Below the pieces are notes generated by a model. That model worked only from the letters and a program-made list of their open reading frames with translations, was not told the origin of the DNA and made no database searches. Source: G963556115 sp963678205 (lineage in GTDB: Bacteria > Planctomycetota > SZUA-567). From it: a stretch of 64,000 bases of DNA. The position numbers were made by a program, and so were the translations under genes. The stretch lies in the NCBI GenBank assembly GCA_963678205.1, contig OY782760.1, positions 1,984,001 to 2,048,000 of the forward strand, in the 5' to 3' direction. Shown in pieces: positions 8,396 to 16,527 of this stretch (the first letter of the stretch is position 1; each line of letters starts with the position of its first letter).

Positions 8396-9595
8396 ATGTC
8401 AAAGAAAACTCCACTAAGTATGCGTGCTGCTGCCGGTAAACCTAGCTTGACTATGGCGATTGCTGCCAAAGCTAAAGGTTTTAAAGTAGATGGTAAAGAT
8501 GTTGTAAGCTTCGCTCCAGGAGAACCTGACTTTAAAACGCCTGCTCATATTTGTGAAGCTGGCATAAAAGCTATTAATGATGGAATGCATGGTTATCTAC
8601 CTAACCCTGGTATGCCTGAACTTAGAAAAGCTACTTGTAATTGGTTAAAGGATGATATGGGGGTGGATTATAACTTCTCACAAATTCTTGTTAGCCCTGG
8701 GGCTAAATTCAGTGTTTATCTTGCGATTCAAGCAATGATTGATCCTGGTGATGAAGTGTTGCTTCCGGCACCTTACTGGGTGAGCTATCCTGAGATGGTA
8801 GGGCTTGCAGGTGGTAATACTGTTGTTGTTCAGACAGATGAAGCTAAAGGTTTTTTGCTTACTGCTGATATGATTGAAAAACAAATTACAGAAAAGACTA
8901 AGGCAATAATTTTGACTAGTCCATCAAACCCATCTGGAGCAGTTATTTCAAAAGAGGATATAGAAAAAATTGGCGTTTTATTAGAGAAATATGGACTTTA
9001 CTGTATTTCAGATGAAATCTATAGTAAGTTGCTTTATGCAGGTAATGAGCATTTCTCAATTGCTGCTGTTAGTGACTATTGCAAGGAGCATACAATTGTT
9101 GTCAACGGTTGTTCTAAAGCATATGCTATGACTGGTTGGCGTATTGGGTTTGCAGCTGGCCCGGAGATTATCATTAAGGCTATGGCAAGTATTCAGAGTC
9201 AGGCAACAAGTAATGCTTGTTCAATTGCTCAGCCTGCTGCACTTGCTGCAATTTCTGGTGATCAGAGTTGTGTGGAAGAAATGAGAGTAGAATTTGAAGC
9301 TCGACAAAAGCTTATTGTTGATCTTTTAAATGATATTGAAGGTGTTGATTGTGCTGTACCTGGCGGTGCTTTTTACGTGTTGCCTGATATCTCTAAATGT
9401 CTGGGTAAAGAGTATTGTGGTAAAGTTGTTAATACTCCTTTTGAGCTTTGTGATATCCTTTTAGAAGAGAAGCTTGTGGCGTGTGTGCCAGGGGAAGCAT
9501 TTGGTACAGAAAAACATATTCGCTTGAGTTACGCGACTAGTAGAGAAGATATTGAAAAAGGTTGTAAGCGTATTAAAGAATTTCTTGAACAGTAA
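8396..9595 (+). CDS. Pyridoxal-phosphate aminotransferase, aspartate aminotransferase family
   Basis: This 399-residue class I/II aminotransferase most closely fits the prokaryotic (thermophile-type, Ib) aspartate aminotransferases, which make aspartate from oxaloacetate and glutamate in the cytoplasm. The Schiff-base lysine is Lys241 in NGCSKAYAMTGWRIG. SPSNPSGAVISKED carries the asparagine that contacts the cofactor, and the C-terminal RLSYATS arginine binds the substrate carboxylate. FAPGEPDFKTP near the N-terminus is also typical. The gene stands alone with terminators on both sides. Substrate range (aspartate, or also prephenate or branched substrates) cannot be set from sequence. Confidence 0.88.
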   Translation: MSKKTPLSMRAAAGKPSLTMAIAAKAKGFKVDGKDVVSFAPGEPDFKTPAHICEAGIKAINDGMHGYLPNPGMPELRKATCNWLKDDMGVDYNFSQILVSPGAKFSVYLAIQAMIDPGDEVLLPAPYWVSYPEMVGLAGGNTVVVQTDEAKGFLLTADMIEKQITEKTKAIILTSPSNPSGAVISKEDIEKIGVLLEKYGLYCISDEIYSKLLYAGNEHFSIAAVSDYCKEHTIVVNGCSKAYAMTGWRIGFAAGPEIIIKAMASIQSQATSNACSIAQPAALAAISGDQSCVEEMRVEFEARQKLIVDLLNDIEGVDCAVPGGAFYVLPDISKCLGKEYCGKVVNTPFELCDILLEEKLVACVPGEAFGTEKHIRLSYATSREDIEKGCKRIKEFLEQ

Positions 9596-9650
9596 TCTTT
9601 ATTATGAATAATGTTTGTGAATGAATAATAATTTCACATTTTTATATATA

Positions 9651-9690
9651 CAGCTTATTATCTTATGGTGATAGGCTGTGTTTCATTTTT
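9651..9690 (+). terminator. Probable terminator after the aminotransferase
   Basis: CAGCTTATTATC and GGTGATAGGCTG form a 12-pair stem counting G-U pairs, with a 4-base loop, followed by TGTTTCATTTTT. The T-run is interrupted, so strength is uncertain. Confidence 0.55.
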
Positions 9691-9791
9691 GTATTTTCAG
9701 CGTTGTGTGTGGGGTGTACCATATAGATTGCTCTTATAGGGCAAAATTTATTAACAAAATGAAAATACGTTTAATATCATAGGAGTAAATT

Positions 9792-10259
9792 ATGTCTGCA
9801 CAGTTTCCAATGACCCAGGAAGGGTATGAAACTATCAAGAAGGAAGTTGATACTCTTGAAAACAGAAGACCAGAAATTAAAAAAGCTATTGAGGAAGCTA
9901 GAGAGAAGGGTGACCTTCGTGAAAATGCTGACTATCATGCTGCTAGAGAAGAACTTGGAATGCTCAATGCTAAGATAAGTATGCTCAATACAAAGTTGGC
10001 AAATGCTATAATTGTTGATCCTTCTCAATTTGAAGATGGTAAGGTTGGGTTGTTTAAGACTGTAACTTTCAAAAGATTGAAAGATGGTAAAGAGATGAAG
10101 AGAACACTTGTTGGTGAGGGCGAAGCTGATCCAGCTTCTGGTAAAATTCTTGCAACAAGTCCTGTTGGAAAAGCTCTTATTGGTTCAAAGGTTGGAGATG
10201 TTGTATCTGCTGATCTTCCTGCTGGTATAGTTGAGCTAGAAATATTAAATATTGAGTGA
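9792..10259 (+). CDS. greA: Transcription elongation factor GreA
   Basis: GreA rescues backtracked RNA polymerase by stimulating transcript cleavage. The 155-residue length is standard. The N-terminal coiled coil (residues 8-75) carries the tip acidic residues in AREKGDLRENADYHAAREE, the family signature. The C-terminal FKBP-like half contains VGEGEADPASGKI and SPVGKALIGSKVGDV. GGAG lies upstream of the ATG. The gene appears to be single, with a strong terminator right after it. Confidence 0.96.
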   Translation: MSAQFPMTQEGYETIKKEVDTLENRRPEIKKAIEEAREKGDLRENADYHAAREELGMLNAKISMLNTKLANAIIVDPSQFEDGKVGLFKTVTFKRLKDGKEMKRTLVGEGEADPASGKILATSPVGKALIGSKVGDVVSADLPAGIVELEILNIE

Positions 10260-10285
10260 CCTTAAACTTTGAAATTGTATTTTTT

Positions 10286-10316
10286 AAGCCACTCAATTTT
10301 GAGTGGCTTATTTTTT
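10286..10316 (+). terminator. Intrinsic terminator after greA
   Basis: AAGCCACTCA and TGAGTGGCTT pair perfectly around a short T-rich loop and lead into TTATTTTTT. It lies before the start chosen for the next gene. Confidence 0.85.
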
Positions 10317-10338
10317 ATGCTTTTTGTTGGAATTAAAT

Positions 10339-11208
10339 ATGATTTATTTTGAATTGACTTTGGCTTGTCTTGTATTTTCAGGAACATTTATCGCAGGAAG
10401 AATACTTTCTGTAGATATTCCTCCGTATACAGCTGGTTTTTTTCGGTTTGCCTGCGCATCTGTAATTCTCTTACTAATTTGTCTTATTAGAGGTCAACTT
10501 ATTCCGAGATTGTCAGTAAAGATGTGGGTATTTGTTGTTTTACTCGGTTTTACAGGAGTATTTGCATACAACATTTGCTTTTTGCAAGGACTACATACTG
10601 TTCAGGCAGGTAGAGCTTCAATCATTATTGCAAGTAATCCAATTGTTGCGTCAGTCTTTGCCGCTGTCATATATAAGGAAAACCTTTCTGCTAAAAAATT
10701 AGTAGGAATACTTGTTGCATTATGTGGCGTTGTTTTGGCTATTACTAACGGTCATTTCGGTGTGCTGTTTAACTCTGGTTTGTCTTATGGAGATATACTT
10801 ATTTTTTGTGCAGTTTTATGTTGGGTCGGGTATCAATTAATTGGCAAATATGTTATGCAGGAGCTGTCTGTCTTTTATGTTGTAACGCTGAGTTGTATAT
10901 TTGGAATGTTGATGCTATTACCGTGTGCATGGTTAGAAGGTGGTTTTGATGGTATTAGGCAGTATCCGTTAAAAAGTTGGTTGGCGATCGTATATCTAGC
11001 AGTTTTAGGAACTGTTGTTGGCTTTTTATTGTATTATAGGGGTATTGATAAGATTGGGGTAAGCAGAGCAAGTGTATTTATTAATTTTGTCCCTGTATTT
11101 GCTATACTGTCTGGGTGGTTATTTTTAAATGAAAATATAACAGTTTCTTTATGTGTTGGTGCAATAATGGTTGTTGTCGGAGTTTTTGTAACAAATCGAG
11201 CTAAATAA
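10339..11208 (+). CDS. EamA/DMT-superfamily membrane transporter
   Basis: This 289-residue protein is almost wholly hydrophobic, with about ten membrane helices in two EamA repeats: one at about 1-125 and another at about 140-285. Typical motifs are PPYTAGFFRFACAS, HTVQAGRASIIIASNPI in the first and RGIDKIGVSRASVFINFVP in the second. Members export amino acids or other small metabolites from the cytoplasm; the substrate is unknown. I chose ATG 10339, which has GGA seven bases upstream; the open frame extends to 10303 but that would begin inside the greA terminator. Confidence 0.87.
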   Translation: MIYFELTLACLVFSGTFIAGRILSVDIPPYTAGFFRFACASVILLLICLIRGQLIPRLSVKMWVFVVLLGFTGVFAYNICFLQGLHTVQAGRASIIIASNPIVASVFAAVIYKENLSAKKLVGILVALCGVVLAITNGHFGVLFNSGLSYGDILIFCAVLCWVGYQLIGKYVMQELSVFYVVTLSCIFGMLMLLPCAWLEGGFDGIRQYPLKSWLAIVYLAVLGTVVGFLLYYRGIDKIGVSRASVFINFVPVFAILSGWLFLNENITVSLCVGAIMVVVGVFVTNRAK

Positions 11209-11245
11209 AAAAAACAGATTGCCTGGAAATGAGGCAATCTGTTTT
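11207..11245. terminator. Bidirectional terminator between convergent genes
   Basis: CAGATTGCCT and AGGCAATCTG pair perfectly around a 7-base loop, with eight A on the left (a T-run for the minus strand) and four T on the right. It serves the EamA gene and the minus-strand isomerase gene. Confidence 0.85.
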
Positions 11246-11268
11246 GAACTTTACTTATTGTTTCTGTC

Positions 11269-12780
11269 TTAGTAAACAAGGAATGGGTTCTCGTTTTCGT
11301 AGCGTACTCCATCTGGAAGAGGAACACCAATACTTTCAACGCCAAGGTATTTGAGTACTTCATACATTGTCTTTCCACATTTCTTAAAGGCAATCGCGCC
11401 ATGATGTGGGAAATTTTGACCAACAAGAATATGGCGGTAGAAGCGAGCAAATCCAGGAATACCAAATATGCCGATTGCACCAAAGCTACATGGATTGATA
11501 TCAAGTATATTACCGTCAGCAATGTAAGAGCGAATTTTACAGTCGGGAGTAGCTTGTAGACGGAACATAGTAGTTTCGCCTGGCTTGAGCTGACCTTCAA
11601 GAGTACCTCGTGTAATATCAGGCTCTCCGCCTTCTTCCATTAGACGGTTCATAATTAATTGATACTTCATGCCACATGTTCCAGCTTTGAGGCAGCTTGA
11701 ACAAGTATTACCACAATGGAATCCCATAAATAGATCTTCAAGCTTAGAGCCTTTAAGAGCTGTTTTGGTCTTAGGAAGAATATCTTTTGGAACACTGTTA
11801 TTGATGTCAAGAAGTGTTGCTGGCAGTTCTGTAGCGCACTGAACCATGTATTCACTTACAGCGCCATAAAGATCAACTTCACAAGCTACTGGAATACCTC
11901 TACCGGCAAGGCGACTATTAATGTAACAAGGAACAAAGCCAAACGCACCTTCAAAAGCAGGCCAGCATTTATTTGCAAATACGGCGTACTCAGAAGCACC
12001 CATATTTTCTTCCATAAATTTAGTTAGTGCAAGTTCAAATTGTGCAAGTTTTGGAAGAAGTTCAGGATATGAATTGCCTTTCTTACCAAGTTCTTTTGCC
12101 ATATCTGTTGCAATTGCTTCAATAGCTTTTTTCTGACCTTTAACAGATTTGAAGTATTCAAGCATATCAAGTTCAGAGTTTTCAGTAACTTCAATTCCTA
12201 GGTCATAAAGTGGACCAATAGGAGCATTACAAGCAAAGAAATCTGCAGGTCTTGGTCCAAAACCAAATACTTTTAAGTTGGCCATACCTATAATTACTCT
12301 GGCAATATTTGTGAACTCTTTTAACTCTTCTACGATCTCTTTAGGACCAGCTACTGGGTACTGTGGAATGTATGCTGGAAGTGAACGAAGGTTCAAGTTG
12401 TAGCTGCAGTTTAGTAAACCACATAGAGCATCTCCACGATCACTGCTAAGTACTGATTTGTTTTCTTCAGCAGCAGCCATTACCATTACTGGACCGCCAA
12501 ACCGCTCGGCAAAGATTGTTGTTGGACCTTCTGGACCAAAGTTTCCAAGGTAGACAAGAACAGCGTCTACAGCTTGTTCGTCCATATCAGCAAGTGCAGC
12601 CATTGCATCAACTTCATTTTCAATAATTGTCCCGCAACGTACTACATTTGTAACTTTTTGCTTTTTAAGTTCTGCAAAGAGAGCATCTAGTCTCTTATTC
12701 GTCAAGGATGCTGGGAAGCAGTCTCGAGACACGCCCACGACACCAATTTTTACCTCTGGCATGTTCTGCAATTGTGGCAT
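11269..12780 (-). CDS. L-fucose/L-arabinose isomerase family protein
   Basis: The product is 503 residues. It shows the sugar-isomerase fold of the fucose/arabinose isomerase superfamily: an N-terminal Rossmann-like part (KIGVVGVSRDCFPAS), YLGNFGPEGPTTIF, the metal/acid region IPVACEVDLYGAVSEYM, and a C-terminal part with DINPCSFGAIGIFGIPGF and FPHHGAI. The superfamily interconverts aldoses and ketoses; the actual sugar is unknown. A cysteine-rich stretch, FHCGNTCSSCLKAGTCGMK (about residue 360), is unusual and could bind metal. The start is ATG 12780, with AGGAG eight bases upstream; the frame extends ten codons further to a TTG with no ribosome site. It is divergent from a sodium:solute symporter that may import its substrate. 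Confidence 0.78.
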   Translation of the reverse strand: MPQLQNMPEVKIGVVGVSRDCFPASLTNKRLDALFAELKKQKVTNVVRCGTIIENEVDAMAALADMDEQAVDAVLVYLGNFGPEGPTTIFAERFGGPVMVMAAAEENKSVLSSDRGDALCGLLNCSYNLNLRSLPAYIPQYPVAGPKEIVEELKEFTNIARVIIGMANLKVFGFGPRPADFFACNAPIGPLYDLGIEVTENSELDMLEYFKSVKGQKKAIEAIATDMAKELGKKGNSYPELLPKLAQFELALTKFMEENMGASEYAVFANKCWPAFEGAFGFVPCYINSRLAGRGIPVACEVDLYGAVSEYMVQCATELPATLLDINNSVPKDILPKTKTALKGSKLEDLFMGFHCGNTCSSCLKAGTCGMKYQLIMNRLMEEGGEPDITRGTLEGQLKPGETTMFRLQATPDCKIRSYIADGNILDINPCSFGAIGIFGIPGFARFYRHILVGQNFPHHGAIAFKKCGKTMYEVLKYLGVESIGVPLPDGVRYENENPFLVY

Positions 12781-12847
12781 AATAATTTCTCCTATTTCTT
12801 CAATTTTCAAACACCAATGAATTGTTTTGTTAACTAAGAATAAAAAC

Positions 12848-12869
12848 TAGTATAATATCAATTATACTA
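12848..12869. promoter_or_regulatory. Candidate operator palindrome near the isomerase gene
   Basis: A 9-base inverted repeat (TAGTATAAT, 4-base spacer, ATTATACTA). It contains a TATAAT on the strand transcribed toward the isomerase, so a bound repressor would block that promoter. The function is inferred from symmetry and place only. Confidence 0.4.
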
Positions 12870-13017
12870 TTTGATAAATAAATAATCTTACGATTATAAA
12901 GTTCTATATTTAATATCTACACTATAAATGCTAGTGAAGCAAATTAAAAATATGTTTTTTTTGGGTTTTTTTTAATCTTTGTTTAAAAAATAGCTGAAAC
13001 TCATATATATTTATCTG

Positions 13018-13060
13018 TTTACATTTTATATCATTTATATAAAATATTATACTAAGTATA
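13018..13060 (+). promoter_or_regulatory. Candidate promoter and operator of the symporter gene
   Basis: TTTACA (13018-13023), a 16-base spacer and TAAAAT (13040-13045) resemble a sigma-70 promoter. The perfect palindrome TATACTAAGTATA follows at 13048-13060, about where transcription would begin, and shares its half-site with the palindrome at 12848. Confidence 0.42.
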
Positions 13061-13171
13061 TTGCAGTTATGAATTTAGGTGATATAACTGGTTTGTTAAA
13101 CTTTTTTAATTTGTGATTTATAGGTTTTAGCTCTATTTTTCGAGAAGAAATTATTTAGGAGTATAAATTAA

Positions 13172-14512
13172 ATGATATTTCTTATGCTGTACGCTATCGG
13201 GTTGATCGTTCTAGGTTGGCTTGACTCTAGGAAAGTTGTTGATTTTAGTGATTATGTTCTTGCAGGGAGGAGAAGGGGTGGGATTATTATAGCAGCATCA
13301 CTTCTTGCTAGTGTTGTCGGAGCTTCAGCAACTATAGGTGTAGTAGACCTTGCCTATCAGGTAGGTATGCCTGCTTTCTGGTGGCTAGGAAGTGGCGCAA
13401 TTGGGTTTTTGTTGTTAGCTCTTACTATTGCGAAGAAACTTTCAACTTATGATATATATACCCTAGCTGATCTCGTAGAAAAACTTAATGGTGTTGCTGC
13501 AAGGTGGTTGGTGTCAGTCGTTGTCGTAGTTGTATGGACTGGTATTGTAGGAGCACAATATGTAGCTGCCGCTGAAATAGTTTCACAAATTTCAGGGTGG
13601 AGCTATCATACATCATTAATTGTTGCAGGTTTATTTGTTACAGTGTACTGCGTGCTTGGAGGGCAGGCCTCGGTAATGAAGACGGATTTTCTACAAGTTA
13701 TTTTGATGGCTCTGGGGCTTGGTCTTACTCTATATTTTCTATTTAATTCTACAGGTATGCCAAAAGGTGGAATTGACCTTTCTCTGCTTAATAAGGATTT
13801 TGGAATATCTAAGTGGGGATATTTCATGCTCATTGTTGGGTCTGGATTCTTGGTCGGTCCTGATGTGTTCAGCCGTATTTTTACTGCTAAAAGTCCATCT
13901 GCAGCTCGTAAGGGTGTATTTATTGCTGCTGTATTGCTGTTTATTGCCAGTATTGCAATTGTTATGATTGGAGTATGGGCAAAGAATTTTGTTGAAGTCC
14001 CTGTTGGACAGAAGGTACTTCTCTATATTTTATCTAGCAACTTGCCTGACTGGTTAGGATTTTTATTACTCTTTGGGATACTTTCTGCTATTATTTCTTC
14101 TGCAGATACCTGCCTCATTACTGCTTCGACGACCTTTGAACATGATATAGTTTGTGGTACAAATGTATTTAGAACGCGTTTTCTAACTCTTCTTCTAGGA
14201 TTTATTGCTATTGCGGTTGTTTGGAAAAGCAAGGATATCATACAAATTTTGCTGTTCTCATACAGCATCTTCAATTCAGGTGTTATTCCACCATTGCTTC
14301 TGTCTATCTTAGTCTCACATAAAAAAAGAATGCACATTATTATTACCTCTTTGGCAATTTTAGTGGGTTCTGGTATGGGGGCGTTCTCTGGGATAATTGG
14401 GGAAAGTTCTTATGCGATGATTGGGATGGGAATATCTACTATAATAAGTATTTTTGGGGTTATATTTGGTAAAAATGTTGATGAGTCGGTTGTTCCTTTA
14501 AGGAATAAATAG
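13172..14512 (+). CDS. Sodium:solute symporter (SSS family)
   Basis: This 446-residue membrane protein belongs to the sodium:solute symporter family, which imports sugars, vitamins, carboxylates or amino acids with sodium. Evidence is the N-terminal WLDSRKVVDFSDYVLAGRRRG motif region, the unwound first core helix SVVGASATIGVVDLAYQVG, the mid-protein GQASVMKTDFLQ, and SAIISSADTCLITAS, which holds the sodium-site serines. About 12-13 helices are expected. AGGAG precedes the ATG. It is divergent from the fucose-isomerase-family gene, suggesting uptake of the same sugar or sugar acid; that pairing is inference. Confidence 0.85.
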   Translation: MIFLMLYAIGLIVLGWLDSRKVVDFSDYVLAGRRRGGIIIAASLLASVVGASATIGVVDLAYQVGMPAFWWLGSGAIGFLLLALTIAKKLSTYDIYTLADLVEKLNGVAARWLVSVVVVVVWTGIVGAQYVAAAEIVSQISGWSYHTSLIVAGLFVTVYCVLGGQASVMKTDFLQVILMALGLGLTLYFLFNSTGMPKGGIDLSLLNKDFGISKWGYFMLIVGSGFLVGPDVFSRIFTAKSPSAARKGVFIAAVLLFIASIAIVMIGVWAKNFVEVPVGQKVLLYILSSNLPDWLGFLLLFGILSAIISSADTCLITASTTFEHDIVCGTNVFRTRFLTLLLGFIAIAVVWKSKDIIQILLFSYSIFNSGVIPPLLLSILVSHKKRMHIIITSLAILVGSGMGAFSGIIGESSYAMIGMGISTIISIFGVIFGKNVDESVVPLRNK

Positions 14513-14534
14513 TCATAATTTAAAATGTTGATTG

Positions 14535-14569
14535 TTAATAAAGGCAGGGGTGACCTCTGCCTTTATTAA
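14535..14569. terminator. Bidirectional terminator between symporter and acyltransferase genes
   Basis: A 13-base inverted repeat (TTAATAAAGGCAG and CTGCCTTTATTAA) around a 9-base loop, flanked by A- and T-rich sequence, between two convergent genes. Confidence 0.75.
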
Positions 14570-14590
14570 TAAAAATATTGATATTAAGCT

Positions 14591-15619
14591 TTATCGTTCT
14601 GTAGATTCACTTAGTAGGAGACTTTCAGGGTTTTCCATAAGATGTTTTAAATAGCCTGTAAATTTAGCTGCCAAAGCACCATCGATAACACGGTGGTCAC
14701 TTGAAAGCGTTATTTTCATAATTGGTCTGATTTTTATCTCATGGCTCACTACTACTGGCTTCTCTATCACTTTGCCAACTGCCAGAATAGCGGCATTTAC
14801 CGGGTTAATAATAGCTGTGAACTGCTCAACATCGTATGAACTTAGGTTGCTGACCGTGAAAACCCCAAAACCATAGTCATCAGGCGTCAGATGCTTGTTT
14901 CTTGATTTTTTTGCTAATTCTTTTGCTTCCGTTGATACATCACTGAGTGAGCGGCTATCGGCATTACGCACAACAGGCACAACCAGTCCTTCAGGTTCAA
15001 CAGCTACAGCAAAGCCTACATGCATTTTACTACGTCTGACATAGCCTTGTGTTGTATAGAGTGAAGCTACTTGCGGATATTTTCTAAGTGCAATCCCTGA
15101 TGCTTTGATGAGCATATCGTTATATGCTATTCTTAAGCGTTTTTCTTTTTTTAATTTTTGACGAAGTTTGATTGCTCCGGTCATATCTACAGCAGTTGTA
15201 AGATAAAAGTGTGGCATCTCATGGCGGGCAATGCTCATACGCTGAGCTATTACAGTTCTCATTGCATCCATTGGAACCAAGCTGTCACCTAAATCTGGTG
15301 AGATTGCACAGCTAACATTTATTGGTGGAGCAGGTGCAAATCCAGGGTAGCCATTAATAATGTCGTTGCTTATTTTTTCGCCATCAGCTGTAAGTAATCC
15401 CATAACACCACCGACAGGAACTAGTTGTCCACGGTGTGAAATTTTATAAGTAAGAATACCAGCGACATCGCTTTCAATTTCAAGTGTAACTTTATCGATA
15501 GTAACATCGCATATAGGTTGACCAATAGATATTTTATCTCCTGTACTCACCAGCCATTCAGCAAAAATTGCAGTAGTCATTCTTGAGGCTTTTTTGGGGA
15601 GTTTAAATTCTTTTATCAC
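14591..15619 (-). CDS. Lipoyl-dependent 2-oxoacid dehydrogenase acyltransferase (E2-like)
   Basis: This 342-residue protein has a lipoyl domain at 1-80, with the lipoylated lysine at Lys43 in VTIDKVTLEIES, and an acyltransferase catalytic domain from about 115, with His309 and Asp313 in SSDHRVIDGA. The linker is short, and the usual peripheral-subunit (E1/E3) binding domain between them is not evident. Members transfer acyl groups to CoA in pyruvate, 2-oxoglutarate, branched-chain or acetoin complexes. No E1 or E3 gene lies nearby. The start is GTG with AGAG upstream, 31 bases after nnrD, in the minus-strand operon larB-nnrD-this gene. It could be an acetoin-type or an orphan acyltransferase. 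Confidence 0.8.
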   Translation of the reverse strand: MIKEFKLPKKASRMTTAIFAEWLVSTGDKISIGQPICDVTIDKVTLEIESDVAGILTYKISHRGQLVPVGGVMGLLTADGEKISNDIINGYPGFAPAPPINVSCAISPDLGDSLVPMDAMRTVIAQRMSIARHEMPHFYLTTAVDMTGAIKLRQKLKKEKRLRIAYNDMLIKASGIALRKYPQVASLYTTQGYVRRSKMHVGFAVAVEPEGLVVPVVRNADSRSLSDVSTEAKELAKKSRNKHLTPDDYGFGVFTVSNLSSYDVEQFTAIINPVNAAILAVGKVIEKPVVVSHEIKIRPIMKITLSSDHRVIDGALAAKFTGYLKHLMENPESLLLSESTER

Positions 15620-15650
15620 TTATTTATCTCTTTCATATTTATAGGTTATA

Positions 15651-16526
15651 TTATTTATGTTGATATTTACTGTTATATTTCAATATTGCTTTGGGGATCA
15701 TATTCATTACATCAGAGGCTATCATGCCATGTATACCAAATTCTTCTCGGGCAAGGTCTCCTGCAAGACCGTGTAAGAAAGCTCCAATACATGTTGCTGA
15801 ATACGGTTCGATTCCACTGGCTACGAGCGCGGCAATGATACCGGTTAGTACATCGCCCATACCAGCTGTGGCCATTCCCTGATTTCCTGAGGTATTAATA
15901 TATTTATTTATTCCATCGCTAACAACAGTATCACAGCCTTTTAAAAGTACGACGGCTGAGGATTTTTTAGCAAGATTTTTACAGTGACTTTCTCTATTAT
16001 CTTCAATATCACTAACACCCAAGTTTGTCAGATCTGAGAATTCACCAGGGTGTGGAGTTAATATTGTCGGGTGTCTTCTGTTGCGAATAGCCATCAAGTT
16101 GTTGCTTATAGCTCTAATTCCACCTGCATCTAATATCAGGGTCTTTTTAATTTCAGGGACAATAAGTCTCATTAATTCTCCACTTTCACCAGCTACAGGT
16201 AGTCCTGGACCTAAAATGACCGCGTCAGATTCCTGTGCTGCTTCCAACAGCGTTTCTCTTGAACTCACAGCTGGTGCTTTCTGTTCTGTCTCGTCAATTG
16301 GCATAGTTATACTCTCAATGCATAGACTTTCCGCTACATTGCATAGACTTTCAGGTATTGCCCATGTGACAAGTCCTGCACCTGTTCTTAATGCTGATAT
16401 TGTTGCGAGGGCTCCAGCTCCGGTAAAACCACGCGAACCTGCTATAACAAGTACACGCCCTGCATTGTTCTTGTGAGCTGTTCTGGGACGTTTTGGAAGT
16501 GGTATTAGCCCATTGTTTATATTCAT
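15651..16526 (-). CDS. nnrD: ADP-dependent (S)-NAD(P)H-hydrate dehydratase
   Basis: This enzyme repairs hydrated NADH and NADPH in the cytoplasm. The 291-residue ribokinase-like fold is shown by VLVIAGSRGFTGAGALA at the N-terminus, VILGPGLP, LTPHPGEFSDL and the catalytic NQGMATAGMGDVLTGIIAAL near residues 215-235. The epimerase half (NnrE) found fused in E. coli YjeF is absent, so this is the single-domain form; an epimerase must be encoded elsewhere. Its ATG lies one base after the larB stop and its ribosome site (AAGGA) lies inside larB, indicating translational coupling. Confidence 0.92.
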   Translation of the reverse strand: MNINNGLIPLPKRPRTAHKNNAGRVLVIAGSRGFTGAGALATISALRTGAGLVTWAIPESLCNVAESLCIESITMPIDETEQKAPAVSSRETLLEAAQESDAVILGPGLPVAGESGELMRLIVPEIKKTLILDAGGIRAISNNLMAIRNRRHPTILTPHPGEFSDLTNLGVSDIEDNRESHCKNLAKKSSAVVLLKGCDTVVSDGINKYINTSGNQGMATAGMGDVLTGIIAALVASGIEPYSATCIGAFLHGLAGDLAREEFGIHGMIASDVMNMIPKAILKYNSKYQHK

Positions 16527-16527
16527 T

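Larger units (their letters stand above)
12781..13171. other. Divergent intergenic region with palindromes
   Basis: These 391 very AT-rich bases separate the isomerase (minus) and symporter (plus). No gene is seen. They contain two palindromes sharing the half-site AGTATA (12848-12869 and 13048-13060) and a promoter-like sequence toward the symporter. Confidence 0.5.

Noticed and set aside
10303..10338. Upstream extension of the EamA transporter gene
   Set aside because: It would start inside the greA terminator and has no ribosome site; ATG 10339 fits better.
11034..11600. Open frame of 188 codons on the minus strand
   Set aside because: It overlaps the EamA gene, the terminator and the isomerase gene in another frame, with no family resemblance.
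16081..16476. Open frame of 131 codons on the plus strand
   Set aside because: It lies fully antisense to nnrD, which is well supported; composition is that of a shadow frame.
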